A stretch of DNA of 64,000 nt from Clostridiales bacterium (GTDB taxonomy: Bacteria > Bacillota > Clostridia > Saccharofermentanales > Saccharofermentanaceae), in assembly GCA_017480325.1 (NCBI GenBank), contig JAFVAY010000002.1, forward strand, positions 124,001-188,000, given 5' to 3'. Position 1 is the stretch's first letter; each line of letters begins with the position of its first letter. The position numbers were made by a program, and so were the translations under genes. The notes below the pieces were generated by a model. That model was given only the letters and a program-made list of their open reading frames with translations, did no database searches and was not told the origin of the DNA. Positions 17,953-27,196 of the stretch are shown here, piece after piece.

Positions 17953-18432
17953 ATGGCGGACGTTAAGAAGACAAATGCGATGAGGATGCTGGACAAGGAA
18001 GGCATCCCGTACGAAGCGATGGAGTACGAATACGACGAGAATGACCTGGACGGTCATCATGTGGCGGAGTACTTTAATATCCCATATGAGGAAGTCTTCA
18101 AGACCCTGACGGCGGTGACGGAGTCGAAGGAATATCTCGTCTTCTGCCTGTCGGTGGATGACGAGCTGGATCTTAAGAAGGCAGCGGCTCTGGCCGGAGT
18201 TAAGAGGGTGGAGCTTATCCATGTGAAGGAGCTTCTGAATGTCACGGGATACATGAGAGGTGGCTGTTCCCCTATCGGAATGAAGAAGAAATACAGGACT
18301 TTTATCGATGAGATGATCGAGCTTGTCGACGTGATTCACGTAAGCGGAGGAAGAAGAGGGCTGCAGCTTAAGCTTAAGCCGTCCGACCTTATAAGCTTCA
18401 CGGAAGCAACGGTGGGTCCCATAACGTTCTAG
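17953..18432 (+). CDS. Cys-tRNA(Pro)/aminoacyl-tRNA deacylase, YbaK/EbsC family
   Basis: 159 residues of the YbaK fold, which hydrolyses Cys from mischarged tRNA-Pro. Diagnostic parts: TNAMRMLDKEGIPYE, the catalytic lysine region EEVFKTLTA, and GYMRGGCSPIGMKKKYRTFID with the conserved G-G-x-x-P loop. A weak promoter (TTGAAT 17897-17902, TAATAA 17919-17924) precedes GAGGGG and the ATG. It is followed 15 bases later by the antiporter. Confidence 0.92.
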   Translation: MADVKKTNAMRMLDKEGIPYEAMEYEYDENDLDGHHVAEYFNIPYEEVFKTLTAVTESKEYLVFCLSVDDELDLKKAAALAGVKRVELIHVKELLNVTGYMRGGCSPIGMKKKYRTFIDEMIELVDVIHVSGGRRGLQLKLKPSDLISFTEATVGPITF

Positions 18433-18447
18433 AAGGAAGGCATTCTC

Positions 18448-19617
18448 ATGGAGAAATATGAGGTTTTCAGATCGCTGGCCATAATCATTATCGCGGCAAA
18501 ATTCTTCGGGCTTTGCGCGCGTAAGCTTAAGGCGCCCCAGGTGGCAGGAGAGATAGTGGCGGGGCTTCTGGTCGGGCCATCTGTTCTGGGCTTGGTGGGA
18601 TACTCTGATTTCCTCGGATATATGGCGGAGATCGGCGTGATGCTTCTGATGTTCACGGCGGGACTTGAGACTCGGATCTCTGATCTTCGTAAGACCGGGC
18701 TTAAGGCATTGTCCATCGCATGTGCAGGAGTTTTTATCCCTCTGGTGTGCGGAACTTTACTGTACATGTGTTTCTATGGCTTCGCCCCCTTCGGGGACGA
18801 GGAATTCTATAAGGCTCTGTTCGTCGGACTGATATTGACGGCGACATCTGTAAGTATCACGGTTCAGACTCTGAAGGAGCTCGGGAAGCTGAGCGAATTC
18901 GTGGGGACGACTATCGTCAGCGCGGCTATAATCGATGATGTGATCGGAATCTTTGTGTTGACTATCGTTATCGGTATTAAGGACCCTTCGCAGGATATCG
19001 GCAATACCTTCCTGATGACAGGATTGTTCTTCCTGGCGAGCGTGGTGTTCGGGTACGTATTCTACCGCGTGTTCAAGGTCATCGATAACCGCTGGCCTCA
19101 TACAAGAAGGATTCCAATAATCGGACTGGCGCTTTGCTTTGTCATGTCCTACTGCGCGCAGAAGTACTTCGGTGTCGCGGATATCACCGGCGCATACGTG
19201 GCGGGAGTTATCCTGAGTTCATTGAAGGATTCGAATTACATCTCGCGTAAGATGGATATTAATTCGTATATGATCTTCGGCCCAGTGTTCTTCGCATCCA
19301 TCGGCCTTCAGACGGATATCAAGTCCGTGGATATGAGCATACTGCTGTTCTCGATCTGCTTCGTGGTGGTGGGCATGCTGTCGAAGATCTTAGGCTGCGG
19401 AGGCGTGTCGTTCCTGTGCGGCTTCAGAGGCAAGGATACTCTTAAGATCGGCTGCGGCATGATGACCCGCGGCGAGGTAGCATTGATCGTTGCCCAGCGC
19501 GCGCTGTCCGTCGGGGCTCTAAGCGGCGCCTACTTCACATCGGTGATCCTTCTGATCATTACATCGTCGATCCTGACTCCGATCGTGCTGAAGATTCTGT
19601 ATGCGGAGAAAGCTTGA
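18448..19617 (+). CDS. CPA2-type cation/proton antiporter
   Basis: 389 residues with about 12 hydrophobic segments, of the Kef/NapA-like monovalent cation:proton antiporter-2 family. Markers include LKAPQVAGEIVAGLLVGPSVLG near the N-terminus, EIGVMLLMFTAGLET, and SAAIIDDVIGIFVL holding the paired aspartates of the ion site. No C-terminal TrkA domain is present, so it is not a full KefB/C. Ion specificity cannot be told. GGAAGG precedes the ATG. Confidence 0.88.
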   Translation: MEKYEVFRSLAIIIIAAKFFGLCARKLKAPQVAGEIVAGLLVGPSVLGLVGYSDFLGYMAEIGVMLLMFTAGLETRISDLRKTGLKALSIACAGVFIPLVCGTLLYMCFYGFAPFGDEEFYKALFVGLILTATSVSITVQTLKELGKLSEFVGTTIVSAAIIDDVIGIFVLTIVIGIKDPSQDIGNTFLMTGLFFLASVVFGYVFYRVFKVIDNRWPHTRRIPIIGLALCFVMSYCAQKYFGVADITGAYVAGVILSSLKDSNYISRKMDINSYMIFGPVFFASIGLQTDIKSVDMSILLFSICFVVVGMLSKILGCGGVSFLCGFRGKDTLKIGCGMMTRGEVALIVAQRALSVGALSGAYFTSVILLIITSSILTPIVLKILYAEKA

Positions 19618-19630
19618 TATAATCAAGTGT

Positions 19631-21088
19631 ATGAGAGGAAAAAGTTATCTCAATATCAATACATTAGCTATAGTACATCTCTACATTCCGGTGATATTGT
19701 TCTTTGCCGGGTGGTTTAATATACCGGTCGCAATAATCGGGATAGCATTGATCCTGGGGGCAGTAATACTGTTCTGTAAGGATAACAGGGACGGTGACTC
19801 TTTACTTAAGTCTTTCAAATCCACAAGAGGGTTAGTTTGGCTCTTATTATCGCTTTTGATCCTGCTGATGATGAGTATACTTACCGGAGCCGGAGGGCTT
19901 GTAACGTCTTCCGATGACTGGAGCAAACATTACTTTATTATCGAGCAGATGGGAAGGAGCTCCTGGCCTGTGACGATAGACTATCAGGGTAAGACGGGAG
20001 TCCTCAGCTACTATATCGGGTCATATATGCTCCCGGCCTTATTCATGAAGATGACCGGAAGTACGCTTGTCTCGGATGTAGTTCTGCTGATATGGGTCGT
20101 AGCAGGACTTCTGATGTGTGCTCTGTTGATATACAGCACCGTTCGTAATGCCAAGCCCTATAAATTATTCATCATAGCCTGTGTGATAGTATTGTTCTGT
20201 ACCTTCATGCTTCCGTGTAAGATCCTTCTGTCATCATTACAGCCTGAGGATCTGATGAGCGGTTTTCTTTGGTTCGGGGCACATGCCAATGTCGTTTATT
20301 CCTCAGATGTTAATCAGATAAGGTGGGCTTTCGCGCAGGCTGTGCCGGGGTGGCTATGTACTGCGCTTTTCTTCAAGTACCGCTATAGAAGAAACCATTG
20401 GGGCATCATACTGTCCTCTTCGATATTGTACTCGGCCTTTGTGTTTATCGGGCTACTGATCATGATGGTTGCTTTGGCGGTGTATGACTGCATTAAGGGA
20501 AAGTATAAGGAGTTCATTAAGCCAGAGAACATAATATCGGTAATGCCAGCATTTATCGTTGCTTTGGTATATCTTTTTTCTTACATGCAGCCTAAGAGCA
20601 TAAATGACGGTATGTCGTTCTCCTTCATAGATTGGAACGGACATTGGGCTGCCTTCGTGCTGCTTCACTGTACGTGGCTTCCGTTCATACTAATCCTTAG
20701 AAACAGCAAACACAGGGATATGCTGGTCTTCGTCAGCGTGTTTCTGCTGGCGATATCCTTCGTGGAGATGGGAGAGTTTAATGATCTGTGTCTGCGCTCT
20801 ACTATTCCTGCGATGTTTATTCTGTGTATACTTTTCCTTGAGAAGGTTCTGGACGACTCGACTGCGTGGTGGGTTAGAAGCCTTCTTCTTATCCTTATGT
20901 TTCTCATGTTTATCCCCGACGGAGGGCGCACGATGCTTAGGGAAAGCTATAATGGACTAAGCAGGGATAACAGAGCGTACGTATTCACAAGTCTTGAGGA
21001 TTTTGCTGAGCGAAAAGGAGGCTTCGTAATAAACCAATATTACAATTGGGACACGGACGGGCCGATTAAATATTTAATCAGAAGGTAA
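19631..21088 (+). CDS. Polytopic membrane protein, unknown (GT-C-like layout)
   Basis: About 485 residues from ATG 19631, with roughly 11 hydrophobic segments and a short C-terminal soluble tail (SLEDFAERKGGFVINQYYNWDTDGPIKYLIRR). A start at 19601 is possible but lies inside the antiporter 3' end. The loop LVTSSDDWSKHYFIIEQM and multi-TM form recall GT-C glycosyltransferases, but I see no firm family signature. AT content is higher than in the neighbouring genes. Confidence 0.7.
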   Translation: MRGKSYLNINTLAIVHLYIPVILFFAGWFNIPVAIIGIALILGAVILFCKDNRDGDSLLKSFKSTRGLVWLLLSLLILLMMSILTGAGGLVTSSDDWSKHYFIIEQMGRSSWPVTIDYQGKTGVLSYYIGSYMLPALFMKMTGSTLVSDVVLLIWVVAGLLMCALLIYSTVRNAKPYKLFIIACVIVLFCTFMLPCKILLSSLQPEDLMSGFLWFGAHANVVYSSDVNQIRWAFAQAVPGWLCTALFFKYRYRRNHWGIILSSSILYSAFVFIGLLIMMVALAVYDCIKGKYKEFIKPENIISVMPAFIVALVYLFSYMQPKSINDGMSFSFIDWNGHWAAFVLLHCTWLPFILILRNSKHRDMLVFVSVFLLAISFVEMGEFNDLCLRSTIPAMFILCILFLEKVLDDSTAWWVRSLLLILMFLMFIPDGGRTMLRESYNGLSRDNRAYVFTSLEDFAERKGGFVINQYYNWDTDGPIKYLIRR

Positions 21089-21139
21089 ATGTTGTTTATA
21101 ATAGATAAGTTAACACGCATGCGATAGGAGGCGGGCGAG

Positions 21140-22564
21140 ATGGGTGACATGAAGCTCGAGGAGCTGAAGAAGAACGGGAGAGTGTACTTCGTCGGGATCG
21201 GCGGGATATCCATGAGTGGGCTGGCGCTGCTGACGAAGGGCTACGGGTTCACTGTGGGCGGCTCCGATAATCACCCCTCTGAGCGCACGCAGATGCTGGC
21301 CGGGCAGGGCATAACTATCTATAACAATCAGGAGGCAGAGAACATTGACGATTACGCGCCTGATTATATCGTTAAGACGGCGGCGATCCTGCCCCATAAT
21401 AAGGAGCTTGCCCGCGCCATCGAGAAGAATATTCCGGTCTTCGACCGCTCCGAGTTCCTTGGTATCATGACCAATTCCTATAAGAACGTTATCAACATCT
21501 CCGGGACCCACGGCAAGACCACCACGACCTCCATGACATCCATGATGCTTATCGATGCTGGGCTTGATCCCACGATACATCTGGGTGCGCCCTTCGACGG
21601 TATCGGAGGTTCGGTGAAGCTCGGCGGCAATAAAGATCTACTGATATCCGAGGCCTGCGAGTTCAAGAGATCTTTCCTGGAGTTCAGATCTACTACAGCC
21701 GCCATCACGAATATCGATCACGATCATGTGGACTGCTATCCTACTCTGGACGATGTCATCGACGTATTCGCCCAGTTTATTAACAAGATCGACGACGGCG
21801 GGTATCTTGTCGTCACAGGAACAGACGGTAATATCAGAAAATCCATCGAGAGATCGAATAAGAATATCAAGGTGATAACCTGCGCCGCCGACGGCTCGGA
21901 CGCAGACTTCAAGGCGGAGAATATCGAGTATAACGACGGCCTTCCCGCCTTCGACATCAGGGCAATGGGAGAGAACATCGGCAGAGTTCAGCTTCTCATT
22001 CCCGGCTCGCATAATATCAGCAATGCTTTGATCGCGGCGGCGTGCGCTTACCTTAACGGTGCACCGGCGGAGTCGATCATCAAAGCTCTTAATGAGTTCG
22101 GCGGTGCGGACGGAAGATTCACCGTCAAGGGGACATATAAGGGCTGTGAGGTGGTCGTGGACTATGCTCATCATCCCACTGCCGCCCGAGTCACCATCGA
22201 TGCGGCGATGCATATGCCGCACAACAACCTGCTCGTGGTGTTCCAGCCGCTGACATATAATAGGGTGGAACTGCTTTTCGATGAGTATGTTGAGAGTCTG
22301 CTGACGTGTCCGAAGGTGCTGTTCTCGGAGATCTTCACGGACCGCGAGGTGATCCATGAGGGCATGGTCTCGAGCAAGGATATCGCGGATGCCATCAACA
22401 GAAGGGGCGGAAACGCCGAGTTCTATGCAGATAAGGAAGACCTCAAGCGGCGTATCGACGAGCTCATCACTCCCGGTGACATGATACTTATCCTGGGCCC
22501 CGAGGATATAAGGGAGCTCGGGAACGAGCTTTGCCCCGGCGGAGACGACAAGGCGGATGTCTAA
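21140..22564 (+). CDS. murC: UDP-N-acetylmuramate--L-alanine ligase
   Basis: Adds L-Ala to UDP-MurNAc in peptidoglycan precursor synthesis. 474 residues: N-terminal UDP-binding VYFVGIGGISMSGLAL, ATP loop ISGTHGKTTTTSM, DYAHHPTAAR in the C-terminal domain and the HLGA region typical of MurC. AGGAGG lies upstream of the ATG. It begins a probable operon with the next two genes. Confidence 0.95.
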   Translation: MGDMKLEELKKNGRVYFVGIGGISMSGLALLTKGYGFTVGGSDNHPSERTQMLAGQGITIYNNQEAENIDDYAPDYIVKTAAILPHNKELARAIEKNIPVFDRSEFLGIMTNSYKNVINISGTHGKTTTTSMTSMMLIDAGLDPTIHLGAPFDGIGGSVKLGGNKDLLISEACEFKRSFLEFRSTTAAITNIDHDHVDCYPTLDDVIDVFAQFINKIDDGGYLVVTGTDGNIRKSIERSNKNIKVITCAADGSDADFKAENIEYNDGLPAFDIRAMGENIGRVQLLIPGSHNISNALIAAACAYLNGAPAESIIKALNEFGGADGRFTVKGTYKGCEVVVDYAHHPTAARVTIDAAMHMPHNNLLVVFQPLTYNRVELLFDEYVESLLTCPKVLFSEIFTDREVIHEGMVSSKDIADAINRRGGNAEFYADKEDLKRRIDELITPGDMILILGPEDIRELGNELCPGGDDKADV

Positions 22565-22585
22565 AGGAAAAACGGAGAGTAATAA

Positions 22586-24043
22586 GTGAAGAAGAATAAG
22601 AGCGCTCCCATTACTTTGATATCGTTGGTGCTTATGGCAGCGGTGATTCTCACCATGCTCATTCTGTGCCTGGTGCCGGGAGCGGGAAGCAACAGTAAAA
22701 ATCCGGTGCTGGCGATATACGGCGACACCGGGAATGTACCTACTTTGTCACTTCGTAATACCCTAAGAGCGGCGGGCTTCGAGTACGAGATATTAAACTA
22801 CGGTCAGGCGCTTCCGTCTGGGAGCAGCATCGTGGTGGTCGCCATGGGAAGCGACGCGCTGTCGGTCATAAACGATTATAGGGACGACACTCATGTGAAG
22901 GGGTTTGTGCTGATATGTCCTGAGCTCAACGAGGCTTACATGGACAATATAAGAAGCGGCGAGCCGTCGTGCGATATCGCGATCTTCGCCGGGCGGGACA
23001 ATGCTACAACCGTAACCGAGATGGGAGACGCCAGGAAGCTTTACGAGAGGATATCCGGAGACGACACGGTTTACGGCACTCCCATAAGAAGAGGCGGGCT
23101 GTTCGCGTCGAAGGTCTACGTCAATAACGCTCAGAACCGTACGCTGTCGCTGTCGAGCTTCACCGTAAGAGATCCGTCGAAGCTTCTTTTCTCACCACTG
23201 TTCCAGAACGAGCTCGCGGGATACCTGAGCGTCACCTACATCGACGAGGCTACAAGAGAGGCCTCCTTCGGCAGGATCAATGCGTGGTTCGTATTCTCGT
23301 GGCTGGCGATGCTGATGGCGGTGATCTCCATACTTCTATACATATCCAACATGAACATCAACCTGACCGGAAGTGACGGCAAGAAGGCGCCGGTGTCGAA
23401 TTGGGTGTTCGGGCTTATCGGAGGCATCAGTATCGCTATGGCGATAGGTATCGTGGCGTCGACCTCCTTCGATGCTATAAGGTCGGCGGTGATATTTATC
23501 CTTCCGTTCCTGCCGGCGATATTCATGTGCTGTCTGTTCATCATTAATTTCCAGTGGATCTACGCGAAGGAAGGCAAGTTCGTGCCCCGGAAGAAGGGGC
23601 TTGTGCCGGTGGTGTTCATGGCGGTGGTCACCGGGTCCTACGTGATGCTGAGCCTTGCCATGACGACGGATCTTAAGATCCACGCCATCAAGGACGCGAG
23701 CTTCTCCTCGGGACTCATGCTTCTGATGCTTATCGCGGACGCGGTCTTTGCCACCGGACTTATCTATGCGTCTCGTAAGTCGTCGGCTGCAGGGCAGGGT
23801 GCGAAAAACTGTTTCGGCAATAAGCTGATCCTGGCGCTGATGTTCATCCCCTGTGCGGTGGCTCTTTTATACGGACTCATCCCGGGTCACTCGGACATCT
23901 TCTATGCGGGGCTTGCCGGACTGGCGGCAACCTTCATACCTTATATAGCGGTGGTGCCTCTCATTAGGCATACGGACAGGTCTTTGATCCCCGGCATCCT
24001 GCATGGCGCAGTCTACGTACTGGTGCTGGCGGCGGTGCTATAA
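22586..24043 (+). CDS. Membrane protein with N-terminal extracytoplasmic domain, unknown
   Basis: 485 residues from GTG 22586 with GGAGAG 7 bases upstream. One N-terminal membrane anchor (about 9-30) precedes a soluble domain (about 40-215) with alternating beta strands and helices (VLAIYGDTG, SSIVVVAMGSDAL, KGFVLICPEL, DIAIFAGRDN), which looks Rossmann- or hydrolase-like but shows no clear nucleophile motif. Seven or so membrane segments fill residues 230-485. It lies 21 bases after murC and just before the TIR gene. Function not recognised. Confidence 0.7.
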   Translation: MKKNKSAPITLISLVLMAAVILTMLILCLVPGAGSNSKNPVLAIYGDTGNVPTLSLRNTLRAAGFEYEILNYGQALPSGSSIVVVAMGSDALSVINDYRDDTHVKGFVLICPELNEAYMDNIRSGEPSCDIAIFAGRDNATTVTEMGDARKLYERISGDDTVYGTPIRRGGLFASKVYVNNAQNRTLSLSSFTVRDPSKLLFSPLFQNELAGYLSVTYIDEATREASFGRINAWFVFSWLAMLMAVISILLYISNMNINLTGSDGKKAPVSNWVFGLIGGISIAMAIGIVASTSFDAIRSAVIFILPFLPAIFMCCLFIINFQWIYAKEGKFVPRKKGLVPVVFMAVVTGSYVMLSLAMTTDLKIHAIKDASFSSGLMLLMLIADAVFATGLIYASRKSSAAGQGAKNCFGNKLILALMFIPCAVALLYGLIPGHSDIFYAGLAGLAATFIPYIAVVPLIRHTDRSLIPGILHGAVYVLVLAAVL

Positions 24044-24080
24044 GGGCTTTGCGCCGGCTTCACAAGAAGGAGGATTACAG

Positions 24081-27000
24081 GTGATAGATTTCTACAACGC
24101 TTTTATCTCGTACAAGCACGCTCCCCTTGACTCGAAGGTGGCGGAGCACGTTCAGCGAAGTCTCGAGCACTTCAGCATCCCCCGCGCCATCAGGAAAAAG
24201 ACCGGTCGCAAGAAGATCGAGAGGATATTTAGAGATAAAGAGGAGCTGCCCATCACCAGCGACCTCACGGATACGATATCCAACGCCCTCGAGAAGGCGG
24301 AGTATCTGATCGTTATCTGTTCACCTAATACCAAGAAATCCATATGGGTCCAAAGAGAGATAAAGTTTTTTCTTAAAAACCACACCAAGAAACAGATCCT
24401 GACGGTGCTTGCCGAGGGCGAGCCCTACGACGTTATCCCCGAGGAGCTCACCTTCGACGAGAGGACTGTCACCGAGTACACCGGCGAGACTCATCAGGTC
24501 AAGATCCCGATAGAGCCTCTGTCCTGTGACTACAGAATGCCTTTAAGAAAGGCGAAGAAGACGGAGATCCCGAGGCTCGCATCGGCGCTGATCGGCTGCT
24601 CCTACGATGAGCTTGTAAGACGCCAAAGACAGTATCATATGAGACGCGTCATAGCTATAAGTACTGTTCTGGTGGCGGCTGCGGTCGGGCTCGCGGGGTA
24701 TTTCTTCTACAGCAGTAAAAGGATCAATGAATCCTATATGCAGTCGCTTATAAGTCAGTCAAAGTATCTGGCGAATGAGTCATCTGTTCAGCTTGATAAT
24801 AACATGAGAACTGACGCGCTTTACCTTGCCATGGCGGCGCTTCCTCAGGATGAGAATGACCCGAGGCCGGTTACGGGAGAGGCTGTTGAGGCTCTTGCTA
24901 ACGCGACTTTGGCGTACCGTGGCGTTGACGGGCTCGCGATAGAATCTCTTTGGAACTACTCTTCCGGAAATGATATTAGGGACTTCGAGATCAATACCTC
25001 GGGTACGAGGCTGTCCATCTACGACAGTATCGGCGTCGTGAGTGTATGGAGCACGGAGACTCACGAGAAGCTGTATGAGGTCCACAGTGGAGGAGATGAA
25101 GTTAAGCAGATGATCTTCGGAGATGACGAGACGCTGATCCTCTTCTTCGACGATCATATCGAAGCCTACGACGGAGACGATGGGGAGCTTGCTTGGAATG
25201 TATATCTTCGTGAGGAGTATTTCGTTGATGCGAATTCAACAGTCAACGACGGTGAGCTCATATGTGCCACAAGTGCGCCGTCGCTTATGAAGATCGATAT
25301 ATCTAACGGACACACGATAGATGAGTACGACTTATCTACTGATGACAACTACGGGACATTAAGTCGTCTGCAGCTGTCCCCCGACGGAACTAGGGTAGGT
25401 CTTTACTATTATTTCGGGTTATCCGCGAGTCATGCCGGTGTATATGATCTTCAGAGCGAGACGCTTACTCTGTCGGATGAGATAAGCAGTATGGTGGCTA
25501 ATGTGGGATGGGCGGATGACGATCACTTCGTGGTGGCGTCCTTCGATATAGACGGAACGGAGTCAAGCAGATTCAATGACGTCTATGTGCTTCAGCCGGA
25601 TGTAAATTACCTTACCTGCTTCGATCCTTCTGACATGAGTGTGATATGGGAGGCGGAGCAGGAAAGCACGAGCCTCAATCTCGACCACGACCTGGTACCC
25701 CTGAGTGCCAACGGATTTGTGGGATTTTTCGCAGGGAATAAGTTCTGCTGCTATGACATCGAAGACGGGACCTTGGAGTACGAGTGGACCACTAACGAGG
25801 CTATCGTGACGGCCAACGACAGAGACGGCGACGGATGGCCACTGATGTTTACTAAGGACGGAGGTCTGGTGGTACCGCGTCCCGGGCTCGGAACGAATGT
25901 CATCAGACTGACCTACGAGTTCGTGGATTCTATACAGATGCTCAAGGTCAACCACGGGGTTTATGTTCTGCAGGAACACGGACACGACCTGATCTACTAC
26001 AACACCGGTGTTCACGACGAGGACTGGGAGCAGACTTCAGGCGTGACGCTTCAGTCCGTTACCGACCAGTACCTTGACGATAATATCCTGGCGCTTCTGT
26101 CTATCGATGATCTCGGGAGCATGCTTACGCTTATCGATCCCGAGGACAACAGCCTTATTACCACAGAGAGGATAGGGGAAGAAGGCGACTACAGCATGAA
26201 CTTCAAGATCCTGGGGGCGGATGACGAGGACCTGTTTATCGTCTATACGGGGATCGCCGAAGGAGTGACCTTATATCGCGTGGATATAGAGGACGGGGAT
26301 ATAGATACACAGATTCTCTCTGACTCCTATGTGCTTCTGGAGAACAGCGCTACCTATAACAACGGTTATGTAACGTATATTCACCGCACGGGAAGCAGTA
26401 TAGAGATCGGAGTTTACGATAACGACAGTAACCATACTGAAGAATACAGCGTGCCGGTGAATTCCGATGACCTTATGATGGCACCCGTGTATTACGATTC
26501 TATGGGGATTATCTATGTGGTCTCCGCTGATGATGAGTTTATCGTCAATACGGAGGAGGACGAGTATCTGCGTGTTGACCTGCCTGATGACTGGAACGGC
26601 GCCATGTACGTGACCGAAGCCCCTGCTACTGACTCCGTGATCGTGTCGGACGGCAGCCTGCTTATAAGCGTGGATGTAACGACCGGGCAGATCAGATATA
26701 CCATTAATACCGACGGCAGGATCCCTCTCGGAGCTATCTGCATGGAGGATGATGCGTCGGGCGACGATCTTCTGGTGGTGGCCTATAACGACTCCAACCT
26801 TTATAGATACGATCTGTCCGACGGCTCCTTTATAGGCAAGAGCGAGATCAGTACATATTATAATTACGTGCCGACCGCGAGCTTCGAGCTTGACCGGGAG
26901 AACGGGTATCTATACGTGCAGATGTATCAGCTTACAGACGTTATCTCGCTTGACACATGGACCGAGTGTACGTACATCGAGAATTGTTTTGGGCATTACG

Positions 27001-27161
27001 CGCCGAGGGATCTGTTCTATACGCAGTCATGGGAGAATTCGGGCGAGGTATCTGTCGGATACTTCCGTCACTACACCGTGCAGGATCTGATCGACCGCGC
27101 GAACGATATGCTGGGCGGCATCCCTATGTCGGATGAGTTCAGGAGCAGATACGGGCTGTAA
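24081..27161 (+). CDS. TIR domain - transmembrane - beta-propeller-like protein
   Basis: 1026 residues from GTG 24081, chosen because GAAGGAGGA lies just upstream; an earlier in-frame ATG (24003) lies inside the previous gene. Residues 1-150 form a TIR domain: YNAFISYKHAPLDSKVAEHV, FRDKEELP, and SIWVQRE, whose Glu93 aligns with the catalytic glutamate of TIR NADases (W-x-x-x-E). One membrane helix (about 191-211) follows, then an approximately 800-residue acidic region of repeated beta-strand blocks (SPDGTRVGLYY, VYDLQSETL, CYDIEDGTLEYEW) like PQQ/WD40 propellers, predicted outside the cell. The combination suggests a sensor that passes a signal to a cytoplasmic TIR effector. That role is inference. 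Confidence 0.85.
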   Translation: MIDFYNAFISYKHAPLDSKVAEHVQRSLEHFSIPRAIRKKTGRKKIERIFRDKEELPITSDLTDTISNALEKAEYLIVICSPNTKKSIWVQREIKFFLKNHTKKQILTVLAEGEPYDVIPEELTFDERTVTEYTGETHQVKIPIEPLSCDYRMPLRKAKKTEIPRLASALIGCSYDELVRRQRQYHMRRVIAISTVLVAAAVGLAGYFFYSSKRINESYMQSLISQSKYLANESSVQLDNNMRTDALYLAMAALPQDENDPRPVTGEAVEALANATLAYRGVDGLAIESLWNYSSGNDIRDFEINTSGTRLSIYDSIGVVSVWSTETHEKLYEVHSGGDEVKQMIFGDDETLILFFDDHIEAYDGDDGELAWNVYLREEYFVDANSTVNDGELICATSAPSLMKIDISNGHTIDEYDLSTDDNYGTLSRLQLSPDGTRVGLYYYFGLSASHAGVYDLQSETLTLSDEISSMVANVGWADDDHFVVASFDIDGTESSRFNDVYVLQPDVNYLTCFDPSDMSVIWEAEQESTSLNLDHDLVPLSANGFVGFFAGNKFCCYDIEDGTLEYEWTTNEAIVTANDRDGDGWPLMFTKDGGLVVPRPGLGTNVIRLTYEFVDSIQMLKVNHGVYVLQEHGHDLIYYNTGVHDEDWEQTSGVTLQSVTDQYLDDNILALLSIDDLGSMLTLIDPEDNSLITTERIGEEGDYSMNFKILGADDEDLFIVYTGIAEGVTLYRVDIEDGDIDTQILSDSYVLLENSATYNNGYVTYIHRTGSSIEIGVYDNDSNHTEEYSVPVNSDDLMMAPVYYDSMGIIYVVSADDEFIVNTEEDEYLRVDLPDDWNGAMYVTEAPATDSVIVSDGSLLISVDVTTGQIRYTINTDGRIPLGAICMEDDASGDDLLVVAYNDSNLYRYDLSDGSFIGKSEISTYYNYVPTASFELDRENGYLYVQMYQLTDVISLDTWTECTYIENCFGHYAPRDLFYTQSWENSGEVSVGYFRHYTVQDLIDRANDMLGGIPMSDEFRSRYGL

Positions 27162-27196
27162 TCTCAGATGAAGGTCGGTCTAGTACGAAGGGCAGC

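Noticed and set aside
24003..24080. Extended N-terminus of the TIR protein
   Set aside because: It overlaps the previous gene; the GTG at 24081 has a strong ribosome site and begins right at the TIR fold.
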